Positions 27,563-37,390 of a stretch of 64,000 bases of DNA are shown here, piece after piece. Below the pieces are notes generated by a model. The model was not told the origin of the DNA, searched no databases, and saw only the letters and a list, made by a program, of their open reading frames with translations. Source of the stretch: Candidatus Ancillula prorhinotermitis (GTDB lineage: Bacteria > Actinomycetota > Actinomycetes > Actinomycetales > Bifidobacteriaceae); assembly GCA_031280795.1 (NCBI GenBank), contig JAITGF010000014.1, positions 43,235 through 107,234 of the forward strand, in the 5' to 3' direction. Both the position numbers and the translations under genes were made by a program. Each line of letters begins with the position of its first letter. The first letter of the stretch is position 1.

Positions 27563-29239
27563 TTAAGGTTTATATTCACTACCGTTTTCTGGTACAGTTC
27601 CATCAATAAAGTACGCCACGACTGCCTTTTGCAACTCCCCCGTATCACTGAGGAATGCGGTGTGCCCATCAGAATCGTAGGTCAATAGTACGCCATTTTT
27701 GAACATTTTCGCCATTTCCTCGGCACTTTGATAAGGTGTGGCAGGGTCACGCAAAGTTCCAATCACTAAAATCGATCCAGTATCAGGTGCTGATTGGTCG
27801 TACTTAATCTGATTGGTCGCCTTAGTAAATGGCTCGCAGGAAACTTCTGGATACACGAAAAAACTACCCAGAGTAGGCGCTACCTTCATGATTTCATCAG
27901 CGTTTTTAGCTTCCCCTTCCATATCGAAAGCATTTTGACGGTCCAGGCAATTCACAGCTATGTTACCCTCAAACATGTTCGACTCGAAGTGTTCAGTGCG
28001 CGAATTATACTCAAAATAGGCATCAGATAAAATCAAGAAAATGTCTGGTGAAGCGCTCTTCTTTAGTGATTCAAGAGCGAGTGATAAGTACATCCAGGAC
28101 TCTTTAGAGTAGAGTGTGTACGCCAAACCATAAAAGAAGCCGATGTCATTCAGCTCACGCCCTGTAGACGTTTTAAGCGGAGTGTCTTTTAGCTTCTTGA
28201 TTGAAGCAGCAATCCAAGAGTTGGCATACTCCACAGTCTGGCCAGCGAATGGACATGTACTAGCGCTAGTCGTGATGCAATCTTCAAGATATGCATTTAA
28301 GGCCACCTGGAAACCGCCTGCCTGGGCAAGGGCTGTTTGCTCGAGCGTTTCGCCTGGTAGAGCAGCACCGTCAAGCACGTATTTACCGACGTTTTGTGGG
28401 AACAACCCCGCGTATACAGCGCCTAAGTCAGTGCCGTACGAAAACCCGATGTAGTCCGTCTTATCGCTACCGATCAAAGCGCTTATCAGATTCAGGTCTC
28501 TTGCGGCTGATTGGGTGTCGATATATTTCAACAAGCTGCCAGTATGGTCGGCGCAACTTTTCTGAAAACCTGAAGCCTCAGCTAGGGTGGCGTCATAATT
28601 ATCTGGCATCTGACCAGGTATAGAAGTGTAGACAAATTTCAGCTCTTCAGCGCTATTTTCAAAGCATTCAATTGGTGAAGACTTCCCCACTCCGCGCGGG
28701 TCCCAAGTAGTTATATCATAAGCTGCGCGCAAACTATCTGGAAACTCGGAAATAATCTGTGGCAAATAGCTGACTCCAGATGCGCCAGGCCCCCCAGGGT
28801 TGAAGTAGAGTGATTTCCCTGGATAAGTGCTAAGCTTTTCTCGGGCGATGTGCAGGTTAATCGACGCTTGCGTACCTGAATCATATGGATTAGCATCAAG
28901 TGTATAATCTTTGGCAAGCTCTGCAGAAGGCTCGGACCAAATCAGGGGCGCTTTCACATCTGCACATTCGAACTCAGTTGGTTTTATGAGACTTGGTAAT
29001 GCGTCCGCCCCGCTCGCTTGGCTAGCATCAAGGTCTTCACACGCACCCCACTTAATTTCCTGGTTGTAATAGGCGGTAAAATTTTGCTTTTGCCACTCGC
29101 CCAAATCGGACGCTTCGTCTTGTCTTGTGCTACTGACGTTTTGGCTGGCAGTAAATTTACTCCATAAGGCGTCAAGTCCGTAGTGCCTAAGGGCAAAAAT
29201 AGCGCCAAAAAGTGCAACCGCTAAAATAGCGATGAACAC
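27563..29239 (-). CDS. Tripeptidyl-aminopeptidase-like alpha/beta hydrolase; N-terminus unresolved
   Basis: 558 aa from GTG 29239. A membrane anchor/signal (FIAILAVALFGAIFALRHYG) is followed by an alpha/beta hydrolase of the SlpD/SlpE/TAP type: oxyanion segment NPGGPGASGVSYLP, WDPRGVGKSSPIECF, nucleophile Ser in GFSYGTDLGAVYAG, C-terminal TAP-like domain with Asp (IGTLRDPATPYQSA) and His (YDSDGHTAFL). GTG 29239 would cut off the positive residues KKRQ expected before the helix. The open frame extends to a TAA at 29318 with no ATG/GTG/TTG. AAAGGAGG at 29310-29317 lies inside that extension; GTA at 29296 is the best in-frame candidate. Confidence 0.85.
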   Translation of the reverse strand: MFIAILAVALFGAIFALRHYGLDALWSKFTASQNVSSTRQDEASDLGEWQKQNFTAYYNQEIKWGACEDLDASQASGADALPSLIKPTEFECADVKAPLIWSEPSAELAKDYTLDANPYDSGTQASINLHIAREKLSTYPGKSLYFNPGGPGASGVSYLPQIISEFPDSLRAAYDITTWDPRGVGKSSPIECFENSAEELKFVYTSIPGQMPDNYDATLAEASGFQKSCADHTGSLLKYIDTQSAARDLNLISALIGSDKTDYIGFSYGTDLGAVYAGLFPQNVGKYVLDGAALPGETLEQTALAQAGGFQVALNAYLEDCITTSASTCPFAGQTVEYANSWIAASIKKLKDTPLKTSTGRELNDIGFFYGLAYTLYSKESWMYLSLALESLKKSASPDIFLILSDAYFEYNSRTEHFESNMFEGNIAVNCLDRQNAFDMEGEAKNADEIMKVAPTLGSFFVYPEVSCEPFTKATNQIKYDQSAPDTGSILVIGTLRDPATPYQSAEEMAKMFKNGVLLTYDSDGHTAFLSDTGELQKAVVAYFIDGTVPENGSEYKP

Positions 29240-29344
29240 AATTGCACCAATTACTTGGCGCTTCTTCGACGAATCTGCCGATTTTTCAAGCTCTACTGTT
29301 TGGGATACACCTCCTTTTTATACACTAGCTGACATCTATGCGCT

Positions 29345-29360
29345 TAATCACATTATAACA
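29345..29360 (-). promoter_or_regulatory. peptidase-pyrE promoter
   Basis: TGT-TATAAT (hexamer 29352-29357), +1 near 29345; a leader follows that carries AAAAAGGAGG around 29310-29319. Confidence 0.65.
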
Positions 29361-29432
29361 CATCGGCGAGGCTTTCGTACAGGGCATAAAACGCGCAAAC
29401 TGGGCTCTTACGGCGCGCCATGCAATATTAAT

Positions 29433-32207
29433 TTACCCAGTGTTTTGCAAGCCTGCGGACACTCCGGAGACAGTATTCAAAATGAGGTGCTTTAAGTCGG
29501 CGATATACTCATCGCTAAAAGTGTCATCTTTTGCCCGAAGCCTCTTTAAAGCGCACACTTGCAACATCGATAAAGCGTCGACATATGTGCCACGTATCTG
29601 GATAGCTTGTCCGAGCACCTTCTTATGTGAAAGGGGGTATTCACTGCGGTTGATTCTTTGCACCCATTTGACCGTCAGAGCCAACTCATCTAAAACCTTA
29701 TCGCTTAAATCCTGGCGATCTGCCATATCGAGATAGCGGGCAGCAATACGCTCGTCGGCCTTTGCAATAGACATTTCGATATTATCTACCAGAGTTGAGA
29801 AGAGGTTCCATTCGTCGTATGCGTTTCTCAAAGTGGCGACACCTTCTTGACGGGCGGACTCAGCTTTTTGCTCAGCCACACTTTGGCTATCCCCATTTTT
29901 GAGCGCGCTGGTTTTGGCACTCTCAGCTTTCGCGTTTACGAACTGGTCACACCCTGCTCCAAAACCGTACCAAGCAGCTAGATTGATGCGTGCTTGAGAC
30001 CAAGCGAACACCCAGGGAATGGCGCGAAGGTCTTCGAGGCTACGTGTGCTAAGACCGCGCTTCGCAGGTCTTGAACCAATGGGGAGTAGCCCAACCTCTT
30101 CAAGCGGGGTGACTTCTGCAAACCAATTGGCAAAATCTGATGTCTGCACCAAGCCATGGAAAGCGTCTTTTGAATACTTAATCAACTCCTCGACAAGCGG
30201 GGTGTACTTTTCATAAAGCTGATGATTCATAGCTTTAACTGAAGGCACATCATTCATTAAGGTTGCTGCAGCCACTGCTTCAATGTGTCGCACAGCTAAG
30301 TCGGGGTTGGAATAGCGCGCAGTTATTGCTTCGCCTTGCTCGGTCACTTTGAAAACGCCATCGACAGACCCAGGAGGCTGAGCCAAAACAGCACGGTTTG
30401 CAGGCCCTCCACCGCGACCAAGAGCACCACCTCGACCATGAAACTGCACTATATGGATATTGTTTTTCCGGGCGAAATCTGCTATACGCGTTTGAGCGCG
30501 GTGCAGTGCAAAAGTAGCTGCTACTGGGCCGACATCTTTAGAGGAGTCTGAATAGCCGAGCATAACTTCTAGGCGCCGATTATTTTGCAGAAGAAATTGA
30601 TGCACTTCAGGAAGTTTTAATGCTTCTTCGAGAATGGCAATGCAGTTCTCTAAATCTTCCATCGTTTCAAATAGCGGTATGACGCTTAGTAGATTCTCAC
30701 TCTCAGAGTCGGCATTTGCAAGGCGCATCAGCTCATACACGTCAGAGATATGCGATGATTTCTGGGTAAATGACACGATATAGCGACTCAAAGCGCGCAC
30801 ACCATAGCGTTGTTGAATCAATCCGATCATACGGAAAGTGTCGAGCACCTCAACTGTGCGAGGTTGAAGATCTTCGGAGTGGAGACCGTTTTTGCGGATG
30901 TCTTCAAGCGCCTTTGAGTGCACTTCAGAGTGTTGGCGCACCTCAATGGATGCTAAGTGGAATCCAAAAACTTCAATACGCCAGATGAGTGCTTGGAGTG
31001 GACCGTAAGCACTACGCGAAGCACCAGCTCTTAAGAGCGACTCCTGCACGATGTTTAAGTCATGAAGAACTTGCTCTTGTGAAGAGTATCCATAATCAAA
31101 ATCGCGCTTAGCAGTTGCTTCTAGGCGTTTGGAGATAACCATTGTGCAAGCACGATGCAACTCTTGGGCAGATATTTCGGAAACGTCAGTAGCGATATCA
31201 TCGTTCATCGTACGAAGCTTATTCCAGAGCGCTTTAAGCGCATCGCTTGGAGGTGTCATATCGTTACTCAGGGTCAAATTACGCCCCACCAACAAAGTGG
31301 CTTCAGCATGCTTTTCGATAATGTATTTCGAAAACTTTTCGGCAACTTTGCGAGTGGTCGAAGGCAGTACGTTTGGGTTACCATCACGATCAGACCCGAT
31401 CCAAGAGCCGAGCTCAAAAAACGCCGGAGCTTTAGGTGTGGAGGCGCCAATAACATCTTTTTCATTGTGCACGAACTTGATATAATCATCTAAGCGCCGG
31501 AAAACGTAGATGATTGAATCGTGAATAGTTGACTCTACTGTAGATGTGACGACATTGCTCTCATCTAGCGGGCTAGGTTTCTTCAGTGCGATCGGAGATG
31601 TGCGGTAGAGAGCATCGATTTCGTTAAGCAAAAGGCGTTCATTTTCGATTAAGTAGATTCCGTGAAGGTTCTTGCGCTGGTCATAAAGCTTAGAAATACG
31701 CTTTATCTTACCGGTTATTGCCCGGCGGCGCGCTTCGGTGGGGTGGGCAGTGAAAACGGAGTGGAACTTCAACTCTGAAAGCCGGCGGCTAGCATCTTCT
31801 TCGCCAACTTCTTCCACAACTTTTAAGTAGGCTTTACCAAGGGCGTTCCCCTCTCCCTTTTGCAGTGATTCTGCCTCACGTATATTTAGGCGCTCAACGC
31901 GATAATGCTCTTCGCATAGGTTTGCCAAGTGAAAAAACGTTGCAATAGCTACTGCTAACTCTTGACCGCGCTTCAAAGTAATATTGTCAATAAATTCTTC
32001 CACCGAATTGAACGACTCAAAGGACTCAGAGTCGCGGGCAGACTCCACCAACTCTAAGATACGGATTAAATCTTTGCTTAAATCTTTATCATACTCCTCC
32101 ACTACTCTTAGCAATAGGCCACGGAAGTAGTGAATACTTTCTTCTAATGAGTTTGAAACACTATCTTCACCGCGCCCAGTGATATGGACTTCTCTATGAT
32201 TGACCAT
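29433..32207 (-). CDS. ppc: Phosphoenolpyruvate carboxylase
   Basis: Anaplerotic carboxylation of PEP to oxaloacetate, about 924 aa. It has the catalytic His in [14 protein letters not shown], Arg/Gly loop [33 protein letters not shown] and the invariant C-terminal QNTG. ATG 32207 follows GGGAGG closely; GTG 32210 is an alternative. The start lies inside the pyrG end (overlap about 14-17 bp), so pyrG-ppc are coupled. The 29240-29432 stretch downstream holds only the next promoter. Confidence 0.96.
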   Translation of the reverse strand: MVNHREVHITGRGEDSVSNSLEESIHYFRGLLLRVVEEYDKDLSKDLIRILELVESARDSESFESFNSVEEFIDNITLKRGQELAVAIATFFHLANLCEEHYRVERLNIREAESLQKGEGNALGKAYLKVVEEVGEEDASRRLSELKFHSVFTAHPTEARRRAITGKIKRISKLYDQRKNLHGIYLIENERLLLNEIDALYRTSPIALKKPSPLDESNVVTSTVESTIHDSIIYVFRRLDDYIKFVHNEKDVIGASTPKAPAFFELGSWIGSDRDGNPNVLPSTTRKVAEKFSKYIIEKHAEATLLVGRNLTLSNDMTPPSDALKALWNKLRTMNDDIATDVSEISAQELHRACTMVISKRLEATAKRDFDYGYSSQEQVLHDLNIVQESLLRAGASRSAYGPLQALIWRIEVFGFHLASIEVRQHSEVHSKALEDIRKNGLHSEDLQPRTVEVLDTFRMIGLIQQRYGVRALSRYIVSFTQKSSHISDVYELMRLANADSESENLLSVIPLFETMEDLENCIAILEEALKLPEVHQFLLQNNRRLEVMLGYSDSSKDVGPVAATFALHRAQTRIADFARKNNIHIVQFHGRGGALGRGGGPANRAVLAQPPGSVDGVFKVTEQGEAITARYSNPDLAVRHIEAVAAATLMNDVPSVKAMNHQLYEKYTPLVEELIKYSKDAFHGLVQTSDFANWFAEVTPLEEVGLLPIGSRPAKRGLSTRSLEDLRAIPWVFAWSQARINLAAWYGFGAGCDQFVNAKAESAKTSALKNGDSQSVAEQKAESARQEGVATLRNAYDEWNLFSTLVDNIEMSIAKADERIAARYLDMADRQDLSDKVLDELALTVKWVQRINRSEYPLSHKKVLGQAIQIRGTYVDALSMLQVCALKRLRAKDDTFSDEYIADLKHLILNTVSGVSAGLQNTG

Positions 32208-34041
32208 CACCCTCCCTCTTAGCCTTGTAAGCCGCAGCAGCTTCGATGAGACCTAAGAAGAGCGGATGGGCTTGGGTTGGTCTAGATTTGAACTCAGGGT
32301 GAGCCTGGGTGGCGACATAGTATGGGTGCGTATCCTTACTGAGCTCGATAAACTCAACTAGACCGATTGCATTTTGATCGCTAAGCATCACTTTAGAATT
32401 TTTGTCAGAATCAACACCACTAAGATTCGCGCCATCTTTTGAGCGCCCGAGCGATGTGCCCGAAATGACTAGCCCGGACGCTTCCAAATCAGCGACATAG
32501 CGATTATTGACCTCAAAGCGATGGCGGTGGCGTTCAGAAACCTTTTCATTTCCATATAATGACTTCGCGATAGTGCCTTCTTTGAGTTTTGCATCATACG
32601 AACCGAGGCGCATAGTGCCGCCCATATCACCTTCACCAGAAACGATGGCTTCCTGCTCAGCCATAGTTGCAATCACTGGGTTTGAAGTCCCATCACCGAA
32701 CTCTGTACTTGAAGCATCTTCTAGGCCCAAAACGTTCCTAGCGTACTCAATGACTGCACATTGAAGCCCGAGGCAAATGCCGAGCAATGGTACGCGTTTA
32801 GTGCGAGCAAAATGCAAAGCGCCAATCTTACCGTCGACACCACGTGCCCCAAAACCGCCGGGTATCAATACCCCGTCAACACCATCAAGTACAGTCTCCG
32901 CGGAATTCGCCGTCTCACATAAACTCGCATCGACCCAGCGCACATTTATCTTCAGGTCGTTAGCGTAGCCTGCCGCTTTTAACGCTTCAGTGACTGAAAG
33001 ATAGCTATCGTGCAAGCTAATATATTTACCAACCAGAGCGATTTCAATCTCGCCTTTAGGGTTATGTACGCTTTCTAAGAACTTCTCCCAACGCTTCCAG
33101 GTGTCATTCGTAGTTGGCGGATGAATGCTATCTAGCCCAAGCGTTTCGACCATAAAGTCAATCACTTGGGAATCATGTATCATGCCCGGCACATCGTATA
33201 TCGATGGCACATCTACGCAATTGACAATGCCGCGATTTTCCACATCACACATCAAGGCGACCTTTTCAGCCACATCTTCAGAAATGGGTAGCTCAGAGCG
33301 AAGCACTAGAGCGTTGGGCTGGATACCAACTGAACGCAGCGCCATTACAGAGTGTTGAGTAGGCTTGGTCTTCATTTCGCCCGAAACGCGTATATATGGC
33401 AATAACGAACAATGTACGAAAAAGACGTTTTTAGAGCCGAGCTCCCGTCTTATCTGGCGCGCAGATTCGAGAAAGGGCTGGGATTCGATATCGCCTACAG
33501 TGCCACCAATCTCAGTGATGATGATATCGGGATTGTTTTCTTCTTGGGCGCGCATACGCCATTTGATTTCATCAGTAATGTGCGGAATCACTTGAATCGT
33601 CTTGCCTAAATACTCACCTTTGCGCTCTTGATTTAGCACATATTGATACACTTGCCCAGTGGTAGCAGAGGCAAGCTTAGGTAGGCTTACATTAATGAAT
33701 CGCTCATAGTTGCCTAGGTCCAAATCAGTTTCCCCGCCATCTTCGGTTACGAACACCTCACCGTGCTCATAAGGGCTCATAGTACCTGGGTCAGGGTTAA
33801 GATATGGGTCGAACTTTTGCATAGTGACTTTATAACCGTAGGACTTCAGTAGTAGACCGATCGAAGAGGCCGTCAGACCTTTGCCTAGACCAGAGATTAC
33901 ACCACCAGTTATGAAGATGTGCTTTGTCTGACGCAAGCCACCTTTAGTGGGGTTCGAAGCGGAATTGGTCGTTTTTCCGCGCGAATCTACTGCCCCCTTG
34001 GACGCGCCTCGCAAAAATATATCAGTAATCTTACTGCTCAT
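32194..34041 (-). CDS. pyrG: CTP synthase
   Basis: Amidates UTP to CTP, 615 aa. After an unusual N-terminal extension of about 38 residues the normal start [21 protein letters not shown] appears. The synthase has [23 protein letters not shown]; the glutaminase has [11 protein letters not shown] and the nucleophile Cys in [11 protein letters not shown], and the C-terminal HPEFKSRP. The extension is Ser/Thr/Lys rich and rests on ATG 34041, six bases after TATAAT (34048-34053), which supports it as real and leaderless. Confidence 0.96.
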   Translation of the reverse strand: MSSKITDIFLRGASKGAVDSRGKTTNSASNPTKGGLRQTKHIFITGGVISGLGKGLTASSIGLLLKSYGYKVTMQKFDPYLNPDPGTMSPYEHGEVFVTEDGGETDLDLGNYERFINVSLPKLASATTGQVYQYVLNQERKGEYLGKTIQVIPHITDEIKWRMRAQEENNPDIIITEIGGTVGDIESQPFLESARQIRRELGSKNVFFVHCSLLPYIRVSGEMKTKPTQHSVMALRSVGIQPNALVLRSELPISEDVAEKVALMCDVENRGIVNCVDVPSIYDVPGMIHDSQVIDFMVETLGLDSIHPPTTNDTWKRWEKFLESVHNPKGEIEIALVGKYISLHDSYLSVTEALKAAGYANDLKINVRWVDASLCETANSAETVLDGVDGVLIPGGFGARGVDGKIGALHFARTKRVPLLGICLGLQCAVIEYARNVLGLEDASSTEFGDGTSNPVIATMAEQEAIVSGEGDMGGTMRLGSYDAKLKEGTIAKSLYGNEKVSERHRHRFEVNNRYVADLEASGLVISGTSLGRSKDGANLSGVDSDKNSKVMLSDQNAIGLVEFIELSKDTHPYYVATQAHPEFKSRPTQAHPLFLGLIEAAAAYKAKREGDGQS

Positions 34042-34056
34042 ATGTATATTATACCA
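34042..34056 (-). promoter_or_regulatory. pyrG promoter, leaderless
   Basis: TGG-TATAAT (hexamer 34048-34053), six bases to ATG 34041. Confidence 0.75.
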
Positions 34057-34057
34057 T

Positions 34058-34101
34058 AGAATTCAACTTCATGCGAGCGAAGCTCACACTCGTTTCATAC
34101 A
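34058..34101. repeat. 44-bp hairpin repeat, intact copy
   Basis: Left flank of 22 bp (34058-34079, contains AACTTCATGCGAGCG), a 9-bp loop, right flank CTCGTTTCATACA (34089-34101). ATG-CGAG pairs with CTCG-TTT-CAT. Both flanks recur identically at 34201-34222 and 34536-34548. Confidence 0.85.
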
Positions 34102-34117
34102 ATGGTATGCATACTTG

Positions 34118-34161
34118 ATAAAGGCGCTGAGCGGCGCCTTAACTCCGCTCTCTGCGAGGCA
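34118..34161. repeat. Shared palindromic module, copy 1
   Basis: Stem AAGGCGC (34121-34127) / GCGCCTT (34134-34140) with loop TGAGCG, then AACTCCG and CTCTGCGAGGC. A second copy is at 63763-63806; stems and flanks are conserved while the six-base loop differs. Confidence 0.85.
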
Positions 34162-34171
34162 CAAGTAAGGG

Positions 34172-34190
34172 GTGAATTCAAAGAATTCAC
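34172..34190. repeat. Perfect hairpin GTGAATTC-aaa-GAATTCAC
   Basis: An 8-bp perfect stem with a 3-base loop directly before the second 44-bp repeat. It has no U-run, so it is not a typical terminator. Confidence 0.85.
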
Positions 34191-34200
34191 TCTGATTTGA

Positions 34201-34548
34201 AGAATTCAACTTCATGCGAGCGCCTGTAGATAGATAGCTAAGATGTTACTACTTTCTAGGTTTTTATTTTCGAAGCAGATATGCGTGTTATGGTGTGGTG
34301 GGCGTTGAAATGTGCTTTTTTATATCTCTTAGAGCGAAATGAAGTGTTTTGTTTAGTTATGTATACGAATATGAGTCTTCGCGGAGTTGATAGCGAAATA
34401 TCGAGATATACTACTTACAAAACACTCATTTAGCTCTTAGATGATATAAAGCACATTTCTGGGCAAAATACGCATAATCTGCTTAAAAATAAGGGCGTAG
34501 AGAGGAGTGGAATTGTAGTTGTCTGACAACAGGCGCTCGTTTCATACA
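34201..34548. repeat. 44-bp hairpin repeat, second copy split by an insertion
   Basis: The left flank (34201-34222) and right flank (34536-34548) are identical to those at 34058-34079 and 34089-34101. The 9-bp loop is replaced by about 313 bp containing the foldback. Confidence 0.85.
34217..34539. mobile_element. 323-bp foldback element (MITE-like or structured RNA)
   Basis: Ends are a perfect 11-bp inverted repeat, CGAGCGCCTGT (34217-34227) and ACAGGCGCTCG (34529-34539). Inside, an imperfect inverted repeat runs from about 34264 to 34495 around a centre near 34383. Paired blocks include TTATTTT..AAGCAG, ATGCGT, GAAATGTGCTTT, a block around CTTAGAGC, AAATGA and GTGTTTTGT against their complements at 34410-34493. 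No coding frame of credible quality is seen. It could be a miniature element inserted in a hairpin loop or the gene for a long hairpin RNA; no target-site duplication is proven. Confidence 0.6.
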
Positions 34549-34564
34549 GCCATCTACTGCTCGA

Positions 34565-35578
34565 TTAAATAGAAAGTGCTATGCCGTCGAGTATATCATG
34601 CTCGGAAGTGATTGTGAACTCTAGTGCTTTGCCTTGGGCATGCATTACCTTTTGCACATGCTTAAGCAATAAGCTCCAAATGAGACTTCCTGCCTGTATA
34701 ACGTCTACGCGGCCCGGATGCACAAACCCGAGTGCACGGATATTATCTTTGGAAAGATGTAGCATAAAGTCAGCATACTCTAACATTTCGTCAAACGGTA
34801 TACGAGCATCAGACACTTTATCGCGCTGGTATTTTTTAAGACCAAGTGCACCGGCGGTGAGCGTGGTTACAGTACCTGCTACACCGATCACATTATCCAC
34901 ACTTGCTGTCGCGTTATTTTTTGCTTCAAGTATCTTAAATGTTTCATCTAAGTGGTTTTGTATGTCTTGAGTAGCAGCAAAGATGTGTTCACTTGTGGGT
35001 ATGTCATCATCAGCAAAGTAGCGCTCAGTAATGCGCACAGAGCCAATATTCATTGAATGCTCAGCTAGAATACTTTCGCCACCAATAATCAGCTCAGTGG
35101 ATCCGCCACCTAAATCTACTACCAGATGATTACCGCCATCTTTGAGTGCTGAAGCCACACCGGTGAATGATAATTTGGCCTCTTCATCACCACTGATAAC
35201 TTCGGGGTAAACGCCTAGAATACGTTTTGTCTCCTCGAAAAAAATGTCACGATTCTTAGCATCCCTTGAAGCAGATGTTGCGATGAAGCGGATGTTTTGC
35301 GGTGAAATATGATGCTTGGCGATAACTTCAGCATACTCTTCTTCGAAGGTGAATGTGCGTGCTAATGCGTCACTGTCAAACACTCGGGTTTTATCTACAC
35401 CGAAGCCCAAGCGGTTGATACGTGTTTGACGCTCTTCAAGGTCTTTGAGGTACTTAACACCTTCTGCCATGCGCTGGTCGGCGACAAGCAGGCGTATCGA
35501 ATTAGTACCACAATCAATGGCTGCAACCTTTTTAGATGTTTCCCCAAGATCGTCCGTTGGCGTCACTACTTGACCCAC
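34565..35578 (-). CDS. ppx: Ppx/GppA family exopolyphosphatase
   Basis: 337 aa, ASKHA-fold phosphatase acting on polyphosphate and/or pppGpp. It has the N-terminal phosphate loop VAAIDCGTNSIRLLVAD, middle HLVVDLGGGSTELIIG, ATSASRDAKNRDIFF. It corresponds to the shorter two-domain actinobacterial type. GTG 35578 overlaps the DUF1003 stop (TAGTG), so it is the last gene of the purH-MgtE_N-DUF1003-ppx run. Confidence 0.93.
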   Translation of the reverse strand: MGQVVTPTDDLGETSKKVAAIDCGTNSIRLLVADQRMAEGVKYLKDLEERQTRINRLGFGVDKTRVFDSDALARTFTFEEEYAEVIAKHHISPQNIRFIATSASRDAKNRDIFFEETKRILGVYPEVISGDEEAKLSFTGVASALKDGGNHLVVDLGGGSTELIIGGESILAEHSMNIGSVRITERYFADDDIPTSEHIFAATQDIQNHLDETFKILEAKNNATASVDNVIGVAGTVTTLTAGALGLKKYQRDKVSDARIPFDEMLEYADFMLHLSKDNIRALGFVHPGRVDVIQAGSLIWSLLLKHVQKVMHAQGKALEFTITSEHDILDGIALSI

Positions 35579-36123
35579 TAATCCTTATCCTCACTACTTA
35601 GACTGTCTTTATTTAACTCCTCTAGCAATGATTTTAGCTCCTGGCGGATGTAGTCCCTAGTTGCCACTTCACCAAGCTGGAGCCTGATGCTTTCTATTTC
35701 GCGGGTCAGAAATTCTGTGTACGCCAAATTGCGCTCAGCACGAGTCCGATCTTGCTCCATCTGGACTTTATCGCGCTCAGTTTGACGCTCTTGGGCAAGC
35801 AAAATTAATGGTGCAGCGTAGCTCGCTTGAAGCGAAAGCATTAGCGTCAAAGCTGTGAACCCAAAAGCTGCTGAGTCAAAACGTAACACTTCGGGGGCAA
35901 GCATATTCCAGGCTAACCAGACGATACAGAATACTGAAAGCCAGAAGATGAATGCTGGAGTTCCTAAAAAATGCGCGATGCTTTCAGCAATGCGGCCACC
36001 AATGTTATTATTAATCGCGTGCGACAGTTCATCATCAGAATGCGCTTTGGGGAACCAAGTGCGCTTTTTTTGAATCGGGGTCGAAAGTGATTTATTTTGC
36101 TTTGGCGTTATACCTCCCCGCAT
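35578..36123 (-). CDS. DUF1003 membrane protein
   Basis: 181 aa, about two membrane helices (FIFWLSVFCIVWLAWNML; FGFTALTLMLSLQASYAAPLILLAQ) followed by a charged coiled-coil tail (DRTRAERNLAYTEFLTREIESIRLQLGEV). GGRIAESIAHFLGTPAFI and FDSAAFGFTALTLMLS are DUF1003 hallmarks. Its function is unknown. It overlaps the MgtE_N/CBS gene by 32 bp; in actinobacteria the two are habitually adjacent, suggesting a joint role in divalent-cation handling. Confidence 0.88.
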   Translation of the reverse strand: MRGGITPKQNKSLSTPIQKKRTWFPKAHSDDELSHAINNNIGGRIAESIAHFLGTPAFIFWLSVFCIVWLAWNMLAPEVLRFDSAAFGFTALTLMLSLQASYAAPLILLAQERQTERDKVQMEQDRTRAERNLAYTEFLTREIESIRLQLGEVATRDYIRQELKSLLEELNKDSLSSEDKD

Positions 36124-37384
36124 GTTTCATGTCCAAATCACGCCAGTTAGAAGGTAGCATGTGGTCGATCACATCGTCAACAGAAATCGCTCCTAGCAAA
36201 TGCATGTCAGTATCAACCACTGGTACTATCATCGCATTATACGTTGCAAAAACTCTAGAGACTTCATCTATACTTGCTTCAGGGTAGCAGAAATATACAT
36301 CAGTATCGGCAATGGCACCAAGCTGCAGGTGCGGCGGGTGGCGAAGTAGTTGCTGAAAGTGAAGCACACCCAAGAAGCGCCCTGTTGGAGTGTCATCTGG
36401 AGGTTGGCAAACAAACACTACTGAAGCTAGCGGTGGGGAAAGCTCGGGGCGACGTATCTTAGCCAGCGCTAATGCGACCGTCGAGTTTGGTGTCAATATC
36501 ACCGGGTTAGTAGTCATCATACCACCGGCGGTATATTCAGAATATTCAAGTAACTGTCGCACATCATCTGCTTCGGCTTGATCCATCTCGTCAAGTAGCT
36601 CTTGGGCGCGTGGAGCTGGCATTTTGTTGAGCAAATCAGCCGCATCGTCAGGCTCCATCTCCTCAAGTACGTCAGCGATACGCTCATCATCGAAATTGTC
36701 AAGTAGCTGAATCTGAGTAGCTTCATCCATCTCTTCTAGTACATCGGCCAGGCGTTCGTTATCCAAATCCTTTGCCACTTGAATTTGGCGCTCGCCTTCT
36801 AGGTCAAGTATGACTTCAGCCGCATCGGCAGCTTTCATACCCTCAATTGATTCTACAATGTGGTCGGACACTTGTACAACGTCTTTAGAGTGGAAGATAT
36901 CCGTTTCTGAAGGTGCAACAAAACGCGTTTCACCTTTTTGCTTGAAGATGTTCTTTATGCCGACCTTCTGGGTGACCTTACGTACAAATAGCTTGGATAG
37001 CTGCCACTCACCGTTTGACTGTTTCGTAATGGAGAAATCTTCCACTTTGAACTTATCGTCATCGTTTTCCTGTGAGGAAACGTTAACGATCCGCCCGAGT
37101 AAATCAGAATACCCTAATTGCTCAAGTTCGCGCTTTCTGAAGCGCTGAAGGTTAAGTAGACCTGCCACAAGCACTTGGGAAGTAGTAATCGATGTCACTT
37201 TTGAAAGTGGGATGAAGATGCGACGCTTACCATAAACGTCGACGACTAGGCCGACTGCGCGAGATATACCATTTTGCGATAAAATCAGGACAACATCACG
37301 CACTTTGCCGACGTGATCACCTAGGGGGTCGAAAACTTGAACCCCATTTAGACGCGCTAAGAAAATTTCAGTACCTTGTTGCAT
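36092..37384 (-). CDS. MgtE_N/CBS regulator-like protein without transport domain
   Basis: 430 aa. It has a PRC-barrel-like N-terminus (~1-110; GVQVFDPLGDHVGKVRDVVLIL), an MgtE N-terminal superhelix (~190-285; repeats LADVLEEMDEATQIQLLD, IADVLEEMEPDDAADLL) and a CBS pair (~290-415; GGMMTTNPVILTPNSTVALAL, GAISVDDVIDHML). The five-helix transport domain of MgtE is absent, so this is a cytosolic Mg2+-sensor-like protein, probably a partner of DUF1003. ATG 37384 has TTAGGAT upstream, six bases after the purH stop. Confidence 0.87.
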   Translation of the reverse strand: MQQGTEIFLARLNGVQVFDPLGDHVGKVRDVVLILSQNGISRAVGLVVDVYGKRRIFIPLSKVTSITTSQVLVAGLLNLQRFRKRELEQLGYSDLLGRIVNVSSQENDDDKFKVEDFSITKQSNGEWQLSKLFVRKVTQKVGIKNIFKQKGETRFVAPSETDIFHSKDVVQVSDHIVESIEGMKAADAAEVILDLEGERQIQVAKDLDNERLADVLEEMDEATQIQLLDNFDDERIADVLEEMEPDDAADLLNKMPAPRAQELLDEMDQAEADDVRQLLEYSEYTAGGMMTTNPVILTPNSTVALALAKIRRPELSPPLASVVFVCQPPDDTPTGRFLGVLHFQQLLRHPPHLQLGAIADTDVYFCYPEASIDEVSRVFATYNAMIVPVVDTDMHLLGAISVDDVIDHMLPSNWRDLDMKHAGRYNAKAK

Positions 37385-37390
37385 AATATC

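Larger units (their letters stand above)
34042..34564. other. Gene-free palindrome cluster between pyrG and ppx
   Basis: 523 bp without a credible gene. It holds, in order: the pyrG promoter, a 44-bp hairpin repeat, a CATAC-aatg-GTATG hairpin, the shared GC-rich module, the EcoRI-site hairpin and a second copy of the 44-bp repeat interrupted by the foldback element. Each is listed separately. Confidence 0.85.

Noticed and set aside
34042..34564. Riboswitch or leader for pyrG
   Set aside because: The pyrG -10 is six bases from its ATG, so the structured region is upstream of the transcript rather than in its leader.
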